Positions 23,696 through 31,799 of a DNA stretch of 64,000 bases are shown here, one piece after another. This DNA is from Erysipelotrichaceae bacterium (lineage in GTDB: Bacteria; Bacillota_I; Bacilli_A; Erysipelotrichales; Erysipelotrichaceae), in contig JAFSUN010000001.1 of NCBI GenBank assembly GCA_017445225.1, positions 1 through 64,000 on the forward strand, written 5' to 3'. The position numbers and the translations under genes are program-made. A model generated the notes under the pieces. That model was not told the DNA's origin. It did no database searches and worked only from the letters and a program-made list of their open reading frames with translations. Position 1 is the first letter of the stretch; the number at the start of each line of letters is the position of its first letter.

Positions 23696-24391
23696 TTATT
23701 CGGGCTTGAATGTCAGCTTGATGGTATCCCCTTTCGGATCATATTCATTGGCGATCCTGAACATATTATCAGTCATCTTCTCCTTGATCCGGTAGGAGCT
23801 CTCCACGAATTCGGAAGCCGTCGACTGTTTGCGGCGGTAAGCGGTATAGGTGCCTTCGTCCGCCACGGCAATGTAGAACATCAGTTCACCCAGCTTCTTG
23901 TCCCCCAGATCCGGCAGCAGTACTCTCAGCAGTTTCTTTTCCAGATCATAGAGAACGGCCGCTTCCTCTTCGGTCGTTTCCTCGATGGCGGAAGTCGGGA
24001 AATAAGCCGTCAGTTCATAGATCCGGCCATCCTTATAGGTGATGGTCCAGTCTGTCAGCGGTACTTCACCGTTATCCAGATACTGATTGACGTTACCGGC
24101 ATAGACCTTATCGCTTTCCCAGACGGTATACCAGTTGTCATCGCCCTTCTTATCGGCCCGGAAAGCCGTCCAGCCCTTGCCGTTGTTCTCGTTGAAATCC
24201 TTCATCAGTTTTTCAATGGACCTTTCATCACTAAGGAAAGTCTCATAGTAGTCGACCTTTACCGGCTGAGCATTGTTGTTATTGTTGTTATTGGGCTTGG
24301 GTTTGGGAGTTGTGTTATTGCTCTTTCTGGTACAACCGAAGGCGGGAACCGTCAGCAGCAGTGCCATGAGCAGGGTAATCAGCTTCTTCAT
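23696..24391 (-). CDS. Lipoprotein of unknown function
   Basis: A 231-aa predicted lipoprotein. It has a signal peptide with lipobox VPAFGC, then a Lys/Pro/Asn linker containing seven consecutive Asn. A globular domain of about 190 residues begins YYETFLSDERSIEKLMKDF. It is rich in Trp, Tyr and charged residues (GWTAFRADKKGDDNWYTVW) and shows no catalytic motif I know. It lies 38 nt downstream of an ECF S component and may be its cotranscribed partner, but the two need not be linked. Confidence 0.75.
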   Translation of the reverse strand: MKKLITLLMALLLTVPAFGCTRKSNNTTPKPKPNNNNNNNAQPVKVDYYETFLSDERSIEKLMKDFNENNGKGWTAFRADKKGDDNWYTVWESDKVYAGNVNQYLDNGEVPLTDWTITYKDGRIYELTAYFPTSAIEETTEEEAAVLYDLEKKLLRVLLPDLGDKKLGELMFYIAVADEGTYTAYRRKQSTASEFVESSYRIKEKMTDNMFRIANEYDPKGDTIKLTFKPE

Positions 24392-24429
24392 TCTGTTTTC
24401 CTCTCTTTCTGTTGATTGACTTACCGGAA

Positions 24430-25005
24430 TTACTTCCAGTTGTTTTTCAGAACTCTGAATTCCCGGTAGAAACCGAGATATACAAGCACGGCCGCCAGGG
24501 TACAGATGGCCGCATTCAGGGCGGTGATGCCGGCTGACCAGGTAGCCAGAATAGCCGCCATTTCCGCCGGGATCTTCAGCAGCCAGATCTTGTAGAAATA
24601 GCCGATGATCGGGTCAAATATCACGTTGAACAGCAACGACAGTCCGGCAGCGATGACACAGCATCTGATGATCTCGCCCCGGTTCTCCTTCTCATCCAGT
24701 TTCATCCGTTCGGCCAGTTTGCCGGCGATGAAGCCGATGAGGAATTTCATCAGAAAGGTCTTGGGAGCGGAAGTGATGTAGCGGGGATTCAGCACATCAG
24801 CGATCGACAGACCGATGCCGCCGGCCAGTCCGCCGGAGATCGGGCCCAGCAGCCATCCGGCCACGACGACGACCGCATTAGCCAGATGAATGGCGGTTGA
24901 CTTACCTCCGGCCAGCGGGATGTCAATGCGTCCATAGGAAAACACAACATAACAGACTACTGCCATCATGGCGGTATAGGTTAGCTTTTTGACGCTGTTA
25001 TTCAT
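24430..25005 (-). CDS. ECF transporter S component (PF07155-like)
   Basis: A 191-aa membrane protein with about six helices. The key segment AIHLANAVVVVAGWLLGPISGGLAGGIGLSIADVL is the signature of the riboflavin-type/DUF1393 branch of energy-coupling-factor substrate-binding subunits, followed by APKTFLMKFLIGFIAGKLAERM. It should capture a vitamin-like substrate and share the EcfAAT module encoded elsewhere. There is no riboswitch upstream to reveal the substrate. A 24-nt inverted repeat (25051-25074) lies in the divergent promoter region. Confidence 0.85.
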   Translation of the reverse strand: MNNSVKKLTYTAMMAVVCYVVFSYGRIDIPLAGGKSTAIHLANAVVVVAGWLLGPISGGLAGGIGLSIADVLNPRYITSAPKTFLMKFLIGFIAGKLAERMKLDEKENRGEIIRCCVIAAGLSLLFNVIFDPIIGYFYKIWLLKIPAEMAAILATWSAGITALNAAICTLAAVLVYLGFYREFRVLKNNWK

Positions 25006-25050
25006 GCTTTCATCATCTTCTTTCTTTTTTTATAATAGTATTATAGCTCA

Positions 25051-25074
25051 ATTGTCTGCTTTATCACAGACAAT
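25051..25074. repeat. Inverted repeat in a divergent promoter region
   Basis: ATTGTCTG, 8 nt, CAGACAAT. It lies between the ECF S component and the pseudouridine synthase gene and could be an operator or a 5' UTR hairpin for either. No known regulator consensus. Confidence 0.4.
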
Positions 25075-25091
25075 AGCTTCGGGTGGCCAAA

Positions 25092-26018
25092 ATGAAGACC
25101 GTAAGAAAGTATACTGTCAGTGACCAGCAGAATGGAATGACACTGGGATCATTTCTTCTTTCTCATGGCCTCAGCAAGAACGTGATCACCAAACTGAAGA
25201 AAAATCCGGAGGGACTGACGGTCAACGGAGAGCGGAAGCACACCAACTTCCTTCTCAGCCCTGCCGATCAGGTCGTGATCTCGCTGGAGGAATCATCCGA
25301 CAGCTGGTGGCTGAAGCCGACCGAGATGCCCCTGGAGGTCATCTATGAGGACCGCGATCTGCTGATCGTCAACAAGCAGCCCTATCTGCAGGTCCATCCT
25401 TCCCGCAACAATACCGATCTCTCTCTGGCCAACGGGATCGCCTGGTATCTGGCCCAGAGCGGGGAAAATACCGTCTTCCACTGTGTCAACCGCCTGGACA
25501 AGAACACCAGCGGCCTGACGATGATCGTCAAGAATCAGATCGCCGCCGGACCGTACAGCGAGATGGTCGGTCAGCGAAAGATTCAGAGGGAATATCTGGC
25601 CATGGTCACGGGCAAGGCCCCGGAAAGCGGCATCATCGACGCCCCCATCGGCCGCCTTGGCGAAGACATGCACCGCATCATCACCCCCGACGGCAAGCCC
25701 TCCGTCAGCCATTACCGCCTGGTCGCCTGGTTTCCCGCTAGGGACGCCTCCCTGGTCAGGCTGAAACTGGATACCGGCCGGACCCATCAGATCAGGGTTC
25801 ACATGGCCCACATCGGCCATCCCCTGATCGGAGACTCTCTTTATAACGGGACTCCTTCGGCCTTTCCCCGCCAGGGATTACAGGCCTATCACCTGACCTT
25901 CCGGCATCCGGATACCGGCACCTCGATGAACTTTACCCTGCCGCTGGACCGGGAGATCGCTGAATATCTGGAAGCCGATCCCCTGATAACCTATTCTCTT
26001 AAGAAGGTCGAATGGTAA
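25092..26018 (+). CDS. RluA/RluD-family pseudouridine synthase
   Basis: A 308-aa RNA pseudouridine synthase. An S4-like N-terminal part (GSFLLSHGLSKNVITKLKKNPEGLTVNG) is followed by the catalytic domain with HCVNRLDKNTSGLTMIVKN, holding the catalytic Asp, and GRTHQIRVHMAHIGHPLIGD. Likely targets are uridines in 23S rRNA or tRNA; the exact position cannot be assigned. The ATG at 25092 follows GGGTGG; a GTG nine bases upstream is less likely. A second family member lies at 61567-62190. Confidence 0.92.
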   Translation: MKTVRKYTVSDQQNGMTLGSFLLSHGLSKNVITKLKKNPEGLTVNGERKHTNFLLSPADQVVISLEESSDSWWLKPTEMPLEVIYEDRDLLIVNKQPYLQVHPSRNNTDLSLANGIAWYLAQSGENTVFHCVNRLDKNTSGLTMIVKNQIAAGPYSEMVGQRKIQREYLAMVTGKAPESGIIDAPIGRLGEDMHRIITPDGKPSVSHYRLVAWFPARDASLVRLKLDTGRTHQIRVHMAHIGHPLIGDSLYNGTPSAFPRQGLQAYHLTFRHPDTGTSMNFTLPLDREIAEYLEADPLITYSLKKVEW

Positions 26019-26042
26019 AAAAAGCCCCTTTCGGGGTTTTTT
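26019..26042 (+). terminator. Terminator of the pseudouridine synthase gene
   Basis: A-run plus GCCCC, loop TTTC, GGGG and a T-run directly after the stop codon. Confidence 0.85.
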
Positions 26043-26044
26043 CA

Positions 26045-26120
26045 TGGTGCTCTGGTAGGGACTCGAACCCTAGACCCACTGATTAAGAGTCAGTTGCTCT
26101 ACCAACTGAGCTACCAAAGC
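26045..26120 (-). tRNA. tRNA-Lys(CTT)
   Basis: Minus-strand cloverleaf with acceptor GCTTTGG/CCAGAGC and anticodon loop CTCTTAA (anticodon CTT, Lys). CCA is encoded. A TATAAT lies just upstream. Confidence 0.95.
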
Positions 26121-26185
26121 AGGCTCAATTATAATAGCACTTTAATTCGGGTAATGCAACAGAAAATTTAAAGAAAAATACGAGG

Positions 26186-26217
26186 CAAAAAAGAAAGACG
26201 CGTTTCCGCGTCTTTCT
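26186..26217 (-). terminator. Terminator after tRNA-Glu
   Basis: AGAAAGACGCG, loop of 4, CGCGTCTTTCT, then TTTTTT on the minus strand. It shows that tRNA-Glu and tRNA-Lys are separate units. Confidence 0.88.
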
Positions 26218-26219
26218 GA

Positions 26220-26296
26220 TGGTAGCCCGTACGGGATTCGAACCCGTGAGTGCATGCGTGAAAGGCATGTGAGTTAAGCCCCTTCTCCAACGGACC
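26220..26296 (-). tRNA. tRNA-Glu(TTC)
   Basis: Minus-strand cloverleaf with anticodon stem CATGC/GCATG and loop CTTTCAC (anticodon TTC, Glu). CCA is encoded. Confidence 0.94.
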
Positions 26297-26311
26297 ATCT
26301 TCAGCCCGATT

Positions 26312-26341
26312 ATTATAACAATAGTCCTTATTGTTCGTCAA
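26312..26341 (-). promoter_or_regulatory. Promoter of tRNA-Glu
   Basis: On the minus strand TTGACG (26336-26341), 18-bp spacer, TATAAT (26312-26317). Confidence 0.75.
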
Positions 26342-26374
26342 GAACTTTTTGTCAACAAATAACGGGCTTTCCGT

Positions 26375-27247
26375 CTAACGGTTCTGGTTGTCTTCCGCCT
26401 GATGAATGACCAGCTGATTGAAGGGAATGCTGAAGCCGTTGGCTTCCATCGCTTCCTTGATCAGCAGTCGCAGATCATTCTGAATGGTATAGTGATTCCG
26501 GCCGACCGCCTTCATCTGGACGGTGATGTTGACACTGGAATCGCCATAGGAACTGATGACCTTGACGGTCGGCTTATCAAAACAGATCTCAGGGTGATTC
26601 TCATAATATTCAGTCGCTGTTTTCATTATCAGGCCGGCTACGGCTCTGGTGTCGTCATCATAGGAAGTAGGTACTTCGACGATCGCCATGTTGAATTCGC
26701 CGGAATAGTTGACAACGGTCTTGATCTGGCCGTTGGGGATCACGATGGTCTCACCCTTCCAGGTCTTCAGATAGGTACATCTCATGGCCATGGCCGTGAC
26801 CGTTCCAAGATAATCATTGATCTGAACATAGTCCCCGACTCCATACTGCTTTTCAAACATCAGGAAGAAGCCGGTCACCACGTCCTGAACGATGCTCTGA
26901 GCGCCGAAGGAAATGGCCAGAGTGCCGATTCCGGCGGCGGCCAGAATGTTGCTGAAGGCGGAACCCCAGCCCATCCAGTAGCCGATCGCTACCACGGCGA
27001 TGATGTAAACGACGTAACGCCCGATGCTTCTGGTTACCGTCATGTAGGTCATGATGTCCTTGCCCCGCTGCCGGTCTTCCAGTTTCCGGGCATCTTCCAT
27101 GCCTTTGGTCGTGAACCTGGTCAGCTGCTTGAGAACGAAGCGGGCAATCATGATGATGACGGCGACACCGGCAGCCAACACCAGGGCATGTACAATGTAA
27201 GCCTTGCATTTATCTAAAAACTCGTTCCAGTTGAAATTATCCAGCAT
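26375..27247 (-). CDS. mscS: Small-conductance mechanosensitive channel (MscS family)
   Basis: A 290-aa membrane channel opened by membrane tension to release solutes on osmotic downshock. Three N-terminal helices lead to the pore helix AFSNILAAAGIGTLAISFGAQSIVQDVVTGFFLMFE, with the Gly/Ala packing and AQ-VQD pattern typical of TM3. The beta domain follows (YVQINDYLGTVTAMAMRCTYLKTW, ETIVIPNGQI), then the alpha/beta C-terminal cage. The ATG at 27247 follows GGAGGATGG. Single-gene unit. Confidence 0.93.
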   Translation of the reverse strand: MLDNFNWNEFLDKCKAYIVHALVLAAGVAVIIMIARFVLKQLTRFTTKGMEDARKLEDRQRGKDIMTYMTVTRSIGRYVVYIIAVVAIGYWMGWGSAFSNILAAAGIGTLAISFGAQSIVQDVVTGFFLMFEKQYGVGDYVQINDYLGTVTAMAMRCTYLKTWKGETIVIPNGQIKTVVNYSGEFNMAIVEVPTSYDDDTRAVAGLIMKTATEYYENHPEICFDKPTVKVISSYGDSSVNITVQMKAVGRNHYTIQNDLRLLIKEAMEANGFSIPFNQLVIHQAEDNQNR

Positions 27248-27322
27248 ATTTCCATCCTCCAATGTTTCTAATGGTTCCTGCCGCCTGAAAACTGTTCAGG
27301 AGGAACAATATTATATTAACAG

Positions 27323-27350
27323 AAAAACCGCTCCTGACGACAGGAAACGG
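27323..27350 (-). terminator. Terminator of the phosphocholine/polymer operon
   Basis: CCG...CCTG with CAGG...CGG arms containing an internal loop, then TTTTT on the minus strand. Confidence 0.65.
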
Positions 27351-27378
27351 CTTTAAACATGCTCTTATTGTCAGATTA

Positions 27379-28278
27379 TCAGCGGATGCGGCGGAATTCC
27401 TCAATATTGCCCTTCATGCGGGCATACCGCTCGCAGGCCCAGTCCTCCATCGGCTGGCCGTCATAGGGAACCCGGGTCTTGGCCCACAGCGTCCACAGAT
27501 AGTCGACGTAGATCTTGGCGGCCAGGAAATGCTGCCACTGGATCTTATCAGCTTCCTGCCCAAGATATTCCCTTAACAGGATCTCATCATGATCATGACG
27601 GTATTCTGCCTCGATGGAGATGGCAGCCAGATCCCAATAGCCGTCATTCATGCCGGCATATTCCCAGTCGATCAGATAAAGCTTACCGTCCCCTTCCACC
27701 CAGTTGGCGCATAAGGGGTCATTGTGACAGGGCACCTTTACCGGAGCAAGAGTCCGGTCAATGTAATCCTTGATCTCCATGACGGTCTTCTTGTTCTCCT
27801 GATAGTCTGCAAACATCGGAACGGCCATCTTATTGATGATGCCTTCATAGGTTGCGGCCATGTCAAAGACCTCAAAGGGAACCCCGGTATCCACCCCGCA
27901 GTCATGAATGATGCGGCAGATGGCAGCGGCCTTGGCGATCCGTTCCTTATTCTGCATGGTTTCCGGCGTCATGGTAACGGCATTGTGAATGTATTCGGTG
28001 ACCTTGCAGCCATCAGGATAAAACGCCAGCAGCCGGGCATCAATGCCCAGCCGGCAGGCCAGTTCCGTACTGATCTTCTCATCAGCCCGATTGATCATGT
28101 CCTCAGTCCCCTCACCGGGAATGCGTACCGTATACTCACGGCCGTCAGTCAGGGTCACATGATAGGTATGATTGGTCAGGCCTCCCATTCTTTCAATCTT
28201 CTCATAGCCATTTACATTCAGAACTTCCCTGAGAAGCTCCGCAATTCTTTTCAGATCTTCCCTTATGATTTCACCCAT
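27379..28278 (-). CDS. licA: Choline kinase-like phosphotransferase (LicA)
   Basis: A 299-aa cytoplasmic kinase of the choline/ethanolamine kinase family. Substrate lobe: GGLTNHTYHVTL, where the family has GGLTN. Catalytic motifs: VPCHNDPLCANWV (H-N-D) near residue 190 and LYLIDWEYAGMNDGYWDLA (IDWEYAG) near 210. It should phosphorylate choline with ATP, the first step toward CDP-choline. It lies 12 nt after the LicC gene, last in a four-gene operon with the YidC-sulfatase and CDP-glycerol transferase fusions. A strong GGAGG precedes the ATG. LicB-type uptake and LicD transferase genes are not in the window. Confidence 0.9.
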   Translation of the reverse strand: MGEIIREDLKRIAELLREVLNVNGYEKIERMGGLTNHTYHVTLTDGREYTVRIPGEGTEDMINRADEKISTELACRLGIDARLLAFYPDGCKVTEYIHNAVTMTPETMQNKERIAKAAAICRIIHDCGVDTGVPFEVFDMAATYEGIINKMAVPMFADYQENKKTVMEIKDYIDRTLAPVKVPCHNDPLCANWVEGDGKLYLIDWEYAGMNDGYWDLAAISIEAEYRHDHDEILLREYLGQEADKIQWQHFLAAKIYVDYLWTLWAKTRVPYDGQPMEDWACERYARMKGNIEEFRRIR

Positions 28279-28290
28279 TGAAATCCCTCC

Positions 28291-29172
28291 TCATATCTCT
28301 GCGGAAAACCTCTGCAGTTTTCCCGTTTCATAATCGTATTCATAGCGGCTGCCGCCAACCAGAAAACTGAAACCCTCAGCTTCAATGCCATGGCGCAGAA
28401 CGGTGACTTCCGTGATCTGCGACTGTCTGAAGCCTAATTCATCAGCCAGTTTCTTCAGAATGACCGATCTGGTATCCTCAACATAACTGACATCAAACTG
28501 CCGTAATTCATCCAGGGTATCGAATTCATATATGATCCCCGGAGCATACTTCCGGATATGCATCTTCAGAGTATCAAGATGCTGCATGAAAATGCTTTCC
28601 CACAGCAGATTCACCGTTTCCGGCTGATCATAGATCGCTTCCAGGATCCTGATGAATTCCCGGCTGAAATCCCGGCTCCAGAAGGCGTGGCCCAGCATGT
28701 ACCAGCTGTCCCGGCCGCCAACGGTAACTGAATTGATGAATCCGTCATCATCTTCCGTCATGCACCATTCGGCGGTTTCCCCTTCCGAGTACTCGGCAGC
28801 GTAATAACACTCGGACACTTCCTTCTCAAAGGGGTTTTCGGTGAAATAGTTGTCAGCCGAGCAGATGTAGCTGTTGCCCAGAAGCTCCCTTACGGCATGA
28901 ATGCTGCCGTTATTGTTGCGCACCAGATAATCGGGGTTGTGAATCAGCTGAACGCCAAATCGATCCTTCAGGTATTCCAGCTGTTCACTCTTATAGCCGG
29001 TGACGATGATGATGTTCTCAATTCCGGCCTCTCTTAACTGCCGGATCTGCCTTTCGATCAGGATCTCGCCCCGGACTTCCGTCAGGGCCTTGCTTCTCTC
29101 ATAGGAGAGCGGTGCGAAACGGCTGGAAGTCCCGGCGGCCATGATGATCGCATTGTCTACGGTATAGCTCAT
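28291..29172 (-). CDS. licC: CTP:phosphocholine cytidylyltransferase (LicC-like)
   Basis: A 293-aa nucleotidyltransferase. The N-terminal NAIIMAAGTSSRFAPLSYERSKALTEV is the GT-A type pyrophosphorylase signature, with the conserved Lys in SKAL. RNNNGSIHAVRELL and the CSADNYFTENPF metal site match LicC. The last 70 residues (ELGFRQSQITEVTVLRHG) are an extra domain beyond the usual 230-residue LicC, present in some fused or longer relatives. It should make CDP-choline from phosphocholine. It is 8 nt from the upstream gene with AGGAGG before the ATG. Confidence 0.88.
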   Translation of the reverse strand: MSYTVDNAIIMAAGTSSRFAPLSYERSKALTEVRGEILIERQIRQLREAGIENIIIVTGYKSEQLEYLKDRFGVQLIHNPDYLVRNNNGSIHAVRELLGNSYICSADNYFTENPFEKEVSECYYAAEYSEGETAEWCMTEDDDGFINSVTVGGRDSWYMLGHAFWSRDFSREFIRILEAIYDQPETVNLLWESIFMQHLDTLKMHIRKYAPGIIYEFDTLDELRQFDVSYVEDTRSVILKKLADELGFRQSQITEVTVLRHGIEAEGFSFLVGGSRYEYDYETGKLQRFSAEI

Positions 29173-29180
29173 ATGTCCTC

Positions 29181-31799
29181 CTATGGCATTACATGCTCTT
29201 TAAGAACCGTCTTCTCATCGATGAACTGCCAGTCGGAACGGTCCCAGATGTTGCCGGAAATCGCCGCCCAGGTAGCGGGAGCGAAGGTGTTGCCATGGTT
29301 AGTGGCCACGTCCCAATCCCGGGAGGTAATGATGAACTGATCATGGGCCGTCTTCTCCTCCATGGTGATCCTCTTGCCGGTAAATGGATTGACGGGATCG
29401 GCGATCAGTCCCTCAACCGCCAGTGACGGTACGTCAGCATTGGTCATGAACTCATCCGATACCGTAAAGCCCCGGCTGTCAAAATCCTTCACCATCAGCA
29501 GCGGGAAGAAACTGTCCATGTCCAGCGTCCGGCCTCCCCGCCGGAACTGCAGTTCATCAGACTGATACAGGTAGTAGCCGTGGTCAGCGACGATGATGAT
29601 TCGGGTGTTATCGTAGACACCCTTTTCACGCAGATAATTCAGCCATTCGCCGATCTGCAGCAGAACGGCCATGTTGGTCTGATAATGGCTCATCTGTTCC
29701 CCGTTGTAGATGCTCAGGGATCTGCCGTCCAGTTTGAAGCGGTCAGCGTGCTGTTTGTCAAATTCCGTATTGTCAACATGAACGGACGGCTGATAGTCCG
29801 GCTCACTGAACAGCATCGTCTCATGCGGTGCGTCATTGTACAAAAACAGATAGTTGTTGTCACTGCCTTCAGAAACCGTGGTCATCCGGTCCAGATTGCG
29901 CAGGACATCAAAGGCTTCCATGAAAGCCTGCGAGATGCCGGTAGCCCGGCTGGTTCCGATTGAGATCTGATAGGCACCGTTGCTGGCGGCACCGGCTCGC
30001 AGGTAACTGCCGCCGTCATACAGAAACGGCTGCAGCAGTACCGGCCAGGTCTTCATCAGCGAGAAGCAGAAGAAGTTGCGCAGGTTGTTTTCCTTTACCT
30101 GCTCAAAGCTGCCGGTATCACCGAAATAGCCCTTGGTCAGATAGGTATTTATCCGCGGAAAGTCATCATAGATGGACAGATCCGGGATCCATTGATAGTT
30201 GGCATAGGGTGCATCGCAGACGGTAACGTTGAAGCCGTTGCGGTCAAAGAGCACCGGCATGACCTTCAGGGCCTCATTGTGCTTGTCCTTAAGGAGTTCT
30301 TCACTGCGGCGGTTCATCTCTACGGGAGTGTATTCATAGCCGCCCATCAGGCCCGGAGCGCCCATGTTGGTATGGCCGCCATGGGAAATGACATTGGAAT
30401 AATAGGTAAAGCCGTCGTATAGCGTCTTGAGTTCCGGTTTTTCATTGATCAGATAAGGTACATATTCACCCATGGCCCGGTCCAGAAACAGCACGACGAC
30501 ATTCTTGCCCTTCTGACTCAGCGTAAAGTGCGGTCCGGAAGAAGTCTGCTGCTGGGGTGTTACCCTGGCCAGGGAACTGGCCGAGGTGGCAAAATTGATC
30601 CCTGACATTACCGTCAGGGCACAGGCCGCCACTAACAGCGCTTTTCTTCCCAGGTTTCTGATCTTTCCATGGAAGACGATGAGGGCAATGGACAGCAGAA
30701 CGCAGACGGTCGTATTGATGATCTTCTCCATCCGGCCAAACTGCAGGCCGCCGCCATAGCGCAGCACCGAGGAAACGATTCCCAGCGAAGTCCCGAAGAA
30801 CAGATAGTTGATGGCTGAGGTAACGCAGACCGCCAGCATGATCTTTTCAAAGATCACCTTGCCGTGGTTGCCGGCCAGCCGGTAGAAGACTCCGAACCAG
30901 AAGACAAAGAAACCCAGAGCCAGGCAGAAACTGCTGAAGAGATACCACAGCGGATTGAAGTAGTTGCTGATGTCAACATATTCCTGCGGTGAAGCGGCGA
31001 TGTAGGTTGAAGGTATCAACAAACCCACCAGCAGAGCCATGAAAACGGTCTCCAGCAGGAACAGTTTACTGTCAGGATCTCCTGTCGAAGGCTGTTCCTT
31101 CGTTTTAGAGGAGCTCTCACGTGCTCCAAACAGACGTCTGATCAGGTTCTTCAGCAGTGAAAAAACATTGTTAAGGGTCCAGTAGAAGACCAGACCGCTG
31201 GGAGAACCGTACAGTAATACCAGGAAGACGGCAGCGATGCCGTAGGTCTGGATCTTGGTCTTCAGTGGGAAGCCCTTAAGATACAGAGCAGCTGAGAGAT
31301 AGTTGATGGCAGTCATCAGGACCGGCAGCACATTGACATTGGTCCCGCCGATGGTTATTAAGCCATCCGGCAGGCTCAGATCGCTGATCGGGCCGAAAGC
31401 CGTTCCCTTCAGGATCTCCAGGTTGGAAAGGAACTGATAGGCTGCCATGAAGAACGGTATTTCCAGCAGCAGGGAAACAGATCCCTTGACGGCATTGAAC
31501 GGTGAATAGTTGTTCTGGCGGTAATAGGTCTGCAGCATCATCATCCGTTCATTGCCCGTAAAGGTCTTCTTAATGTGTTCAGTACCTTCTCTTAAGGCTT
31601 CCTCGGCATCCCGGGCGCTTTCCTGCATGGCATCGGCCCGCTTGTAAAGCGGCAGCACCAGCAGATTCATGGCCAGGGAGAGAAAGATGATCGACACGCC
31701 CGGATTGCGGGTCAGTTCATAGGCGATCTGAAAGATCGCTTCAAACAGCAGTTTCAGCGGTGATATCAGAATGGTGGAAAGAGCAGAGAAAAATGTCAT
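29181..31799 (-). CDS. YidC/Oxa1-like domain fused to a sulfatase/LTA-synthase-like phosphotransferase
   Basis: An 872-aa membrane protein with two modules. Residues 1-225 are a YidC/Oxa1 insertase domain: NPGVSIIFLSLAMNLLVLPLY, the cytoplasmic hairpin with ADAMQESARDAEEAL, and the closing PSGLVFYWTLNNVFSLLKNL. Residues 240-420 hold about five more helices. Residues 430-872 form an extracytoplasmic alkaline-phosphatase-superfamily domain: NVVVLFLDRAMGEYVPY (metal Asp), GGHTNMGAPGLMGG (nucleophile Thr) and RIIIVADHGYYLY. This domain resembles LTA synthase or phosphoethanolamine transferase and could add phosphoglycerol or phosphocholine to an envelope polymer. Its start follows the stop of the CDP-glycerol transferase fusion at once. 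Confidence 0.88.
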   Translation of the reverse strand: MTFFSALSTILISPLKLLFEAIFQIAYELTRNPGVSIIFLSLAMNLLVLPLYKRADAMQESARDAEEALREGTEHIKKTFTGNERMMMLQTYYRQNNYSPFNAVKGSVSLLLEIPFFMAAYQFLSNLEILKGTAFGPISDLSLPDGLITIGGTNVNVLPVLMTAINYLSAALYLKGFPLKTKIQTYGIAAVFLVLLYGSPSGLVFYWTLNNVFSLLKNLIRRLFGARESSSKTKEQPSTGDPDSKLFLLETVFMALLVGLLIPSTYIAASPQEYVDISNYFNPLWYLFSSFCLALGFFVFWFGVFYRLAGNHGKVIFEKIMLAVCVTSAINYLFFGTSLGIVSSVLRYGGGLQFGRMEKIINTTVCVLLSIALIVFHGKIRNLGRKALLVAACALTVMSGINFATSASSLARVTPQQQTSSGPHFTLSQKGKNVVVLFLDRAMGEYVPYLINEKPELKTLYDGFTYYSNVISHGGHTNMGAPGLMGGYEYTPVEMNRRSEELLKDKHNEALKVMPVLFDRNGFNVTVCDAPYANYQWIPDLSIYDDFPRINTYLTKGYFGDTGSFEQVKENNLRNFFCFSLMKTWPVLLQPFLYDGGSYLRAGAASNGAYQISIGTSRATGISQAFMEAFDVLRNLDRMTTVSEGSDNNYLFLYNDAPHETMLFSEPDYQPSVHVDNTEFDKQHADRFKLDGRSLSIYNGEQMSHYQTNMAVLLQIGEWLNYLREKGVYDNTRIIIVADHGYYLYQSDELQFRRGGRTLDMDSFFPLLMVKDFDSRGFTVSDEFMTNADVPSLAVEGLIADPVNPFTGKRITMEEKTAHDQFIITSRDWDVATNHGNTFAPATWAAISGNIWDRSDWQFIDEKTVLKEHVMP

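Noticed and set aside
25005-25092. A riboswitch before the ECF S component
   Set aside because: The leader from the probable -10 box is about 30 nt, too short for an aptamer; only a simple inverted repeat is present.
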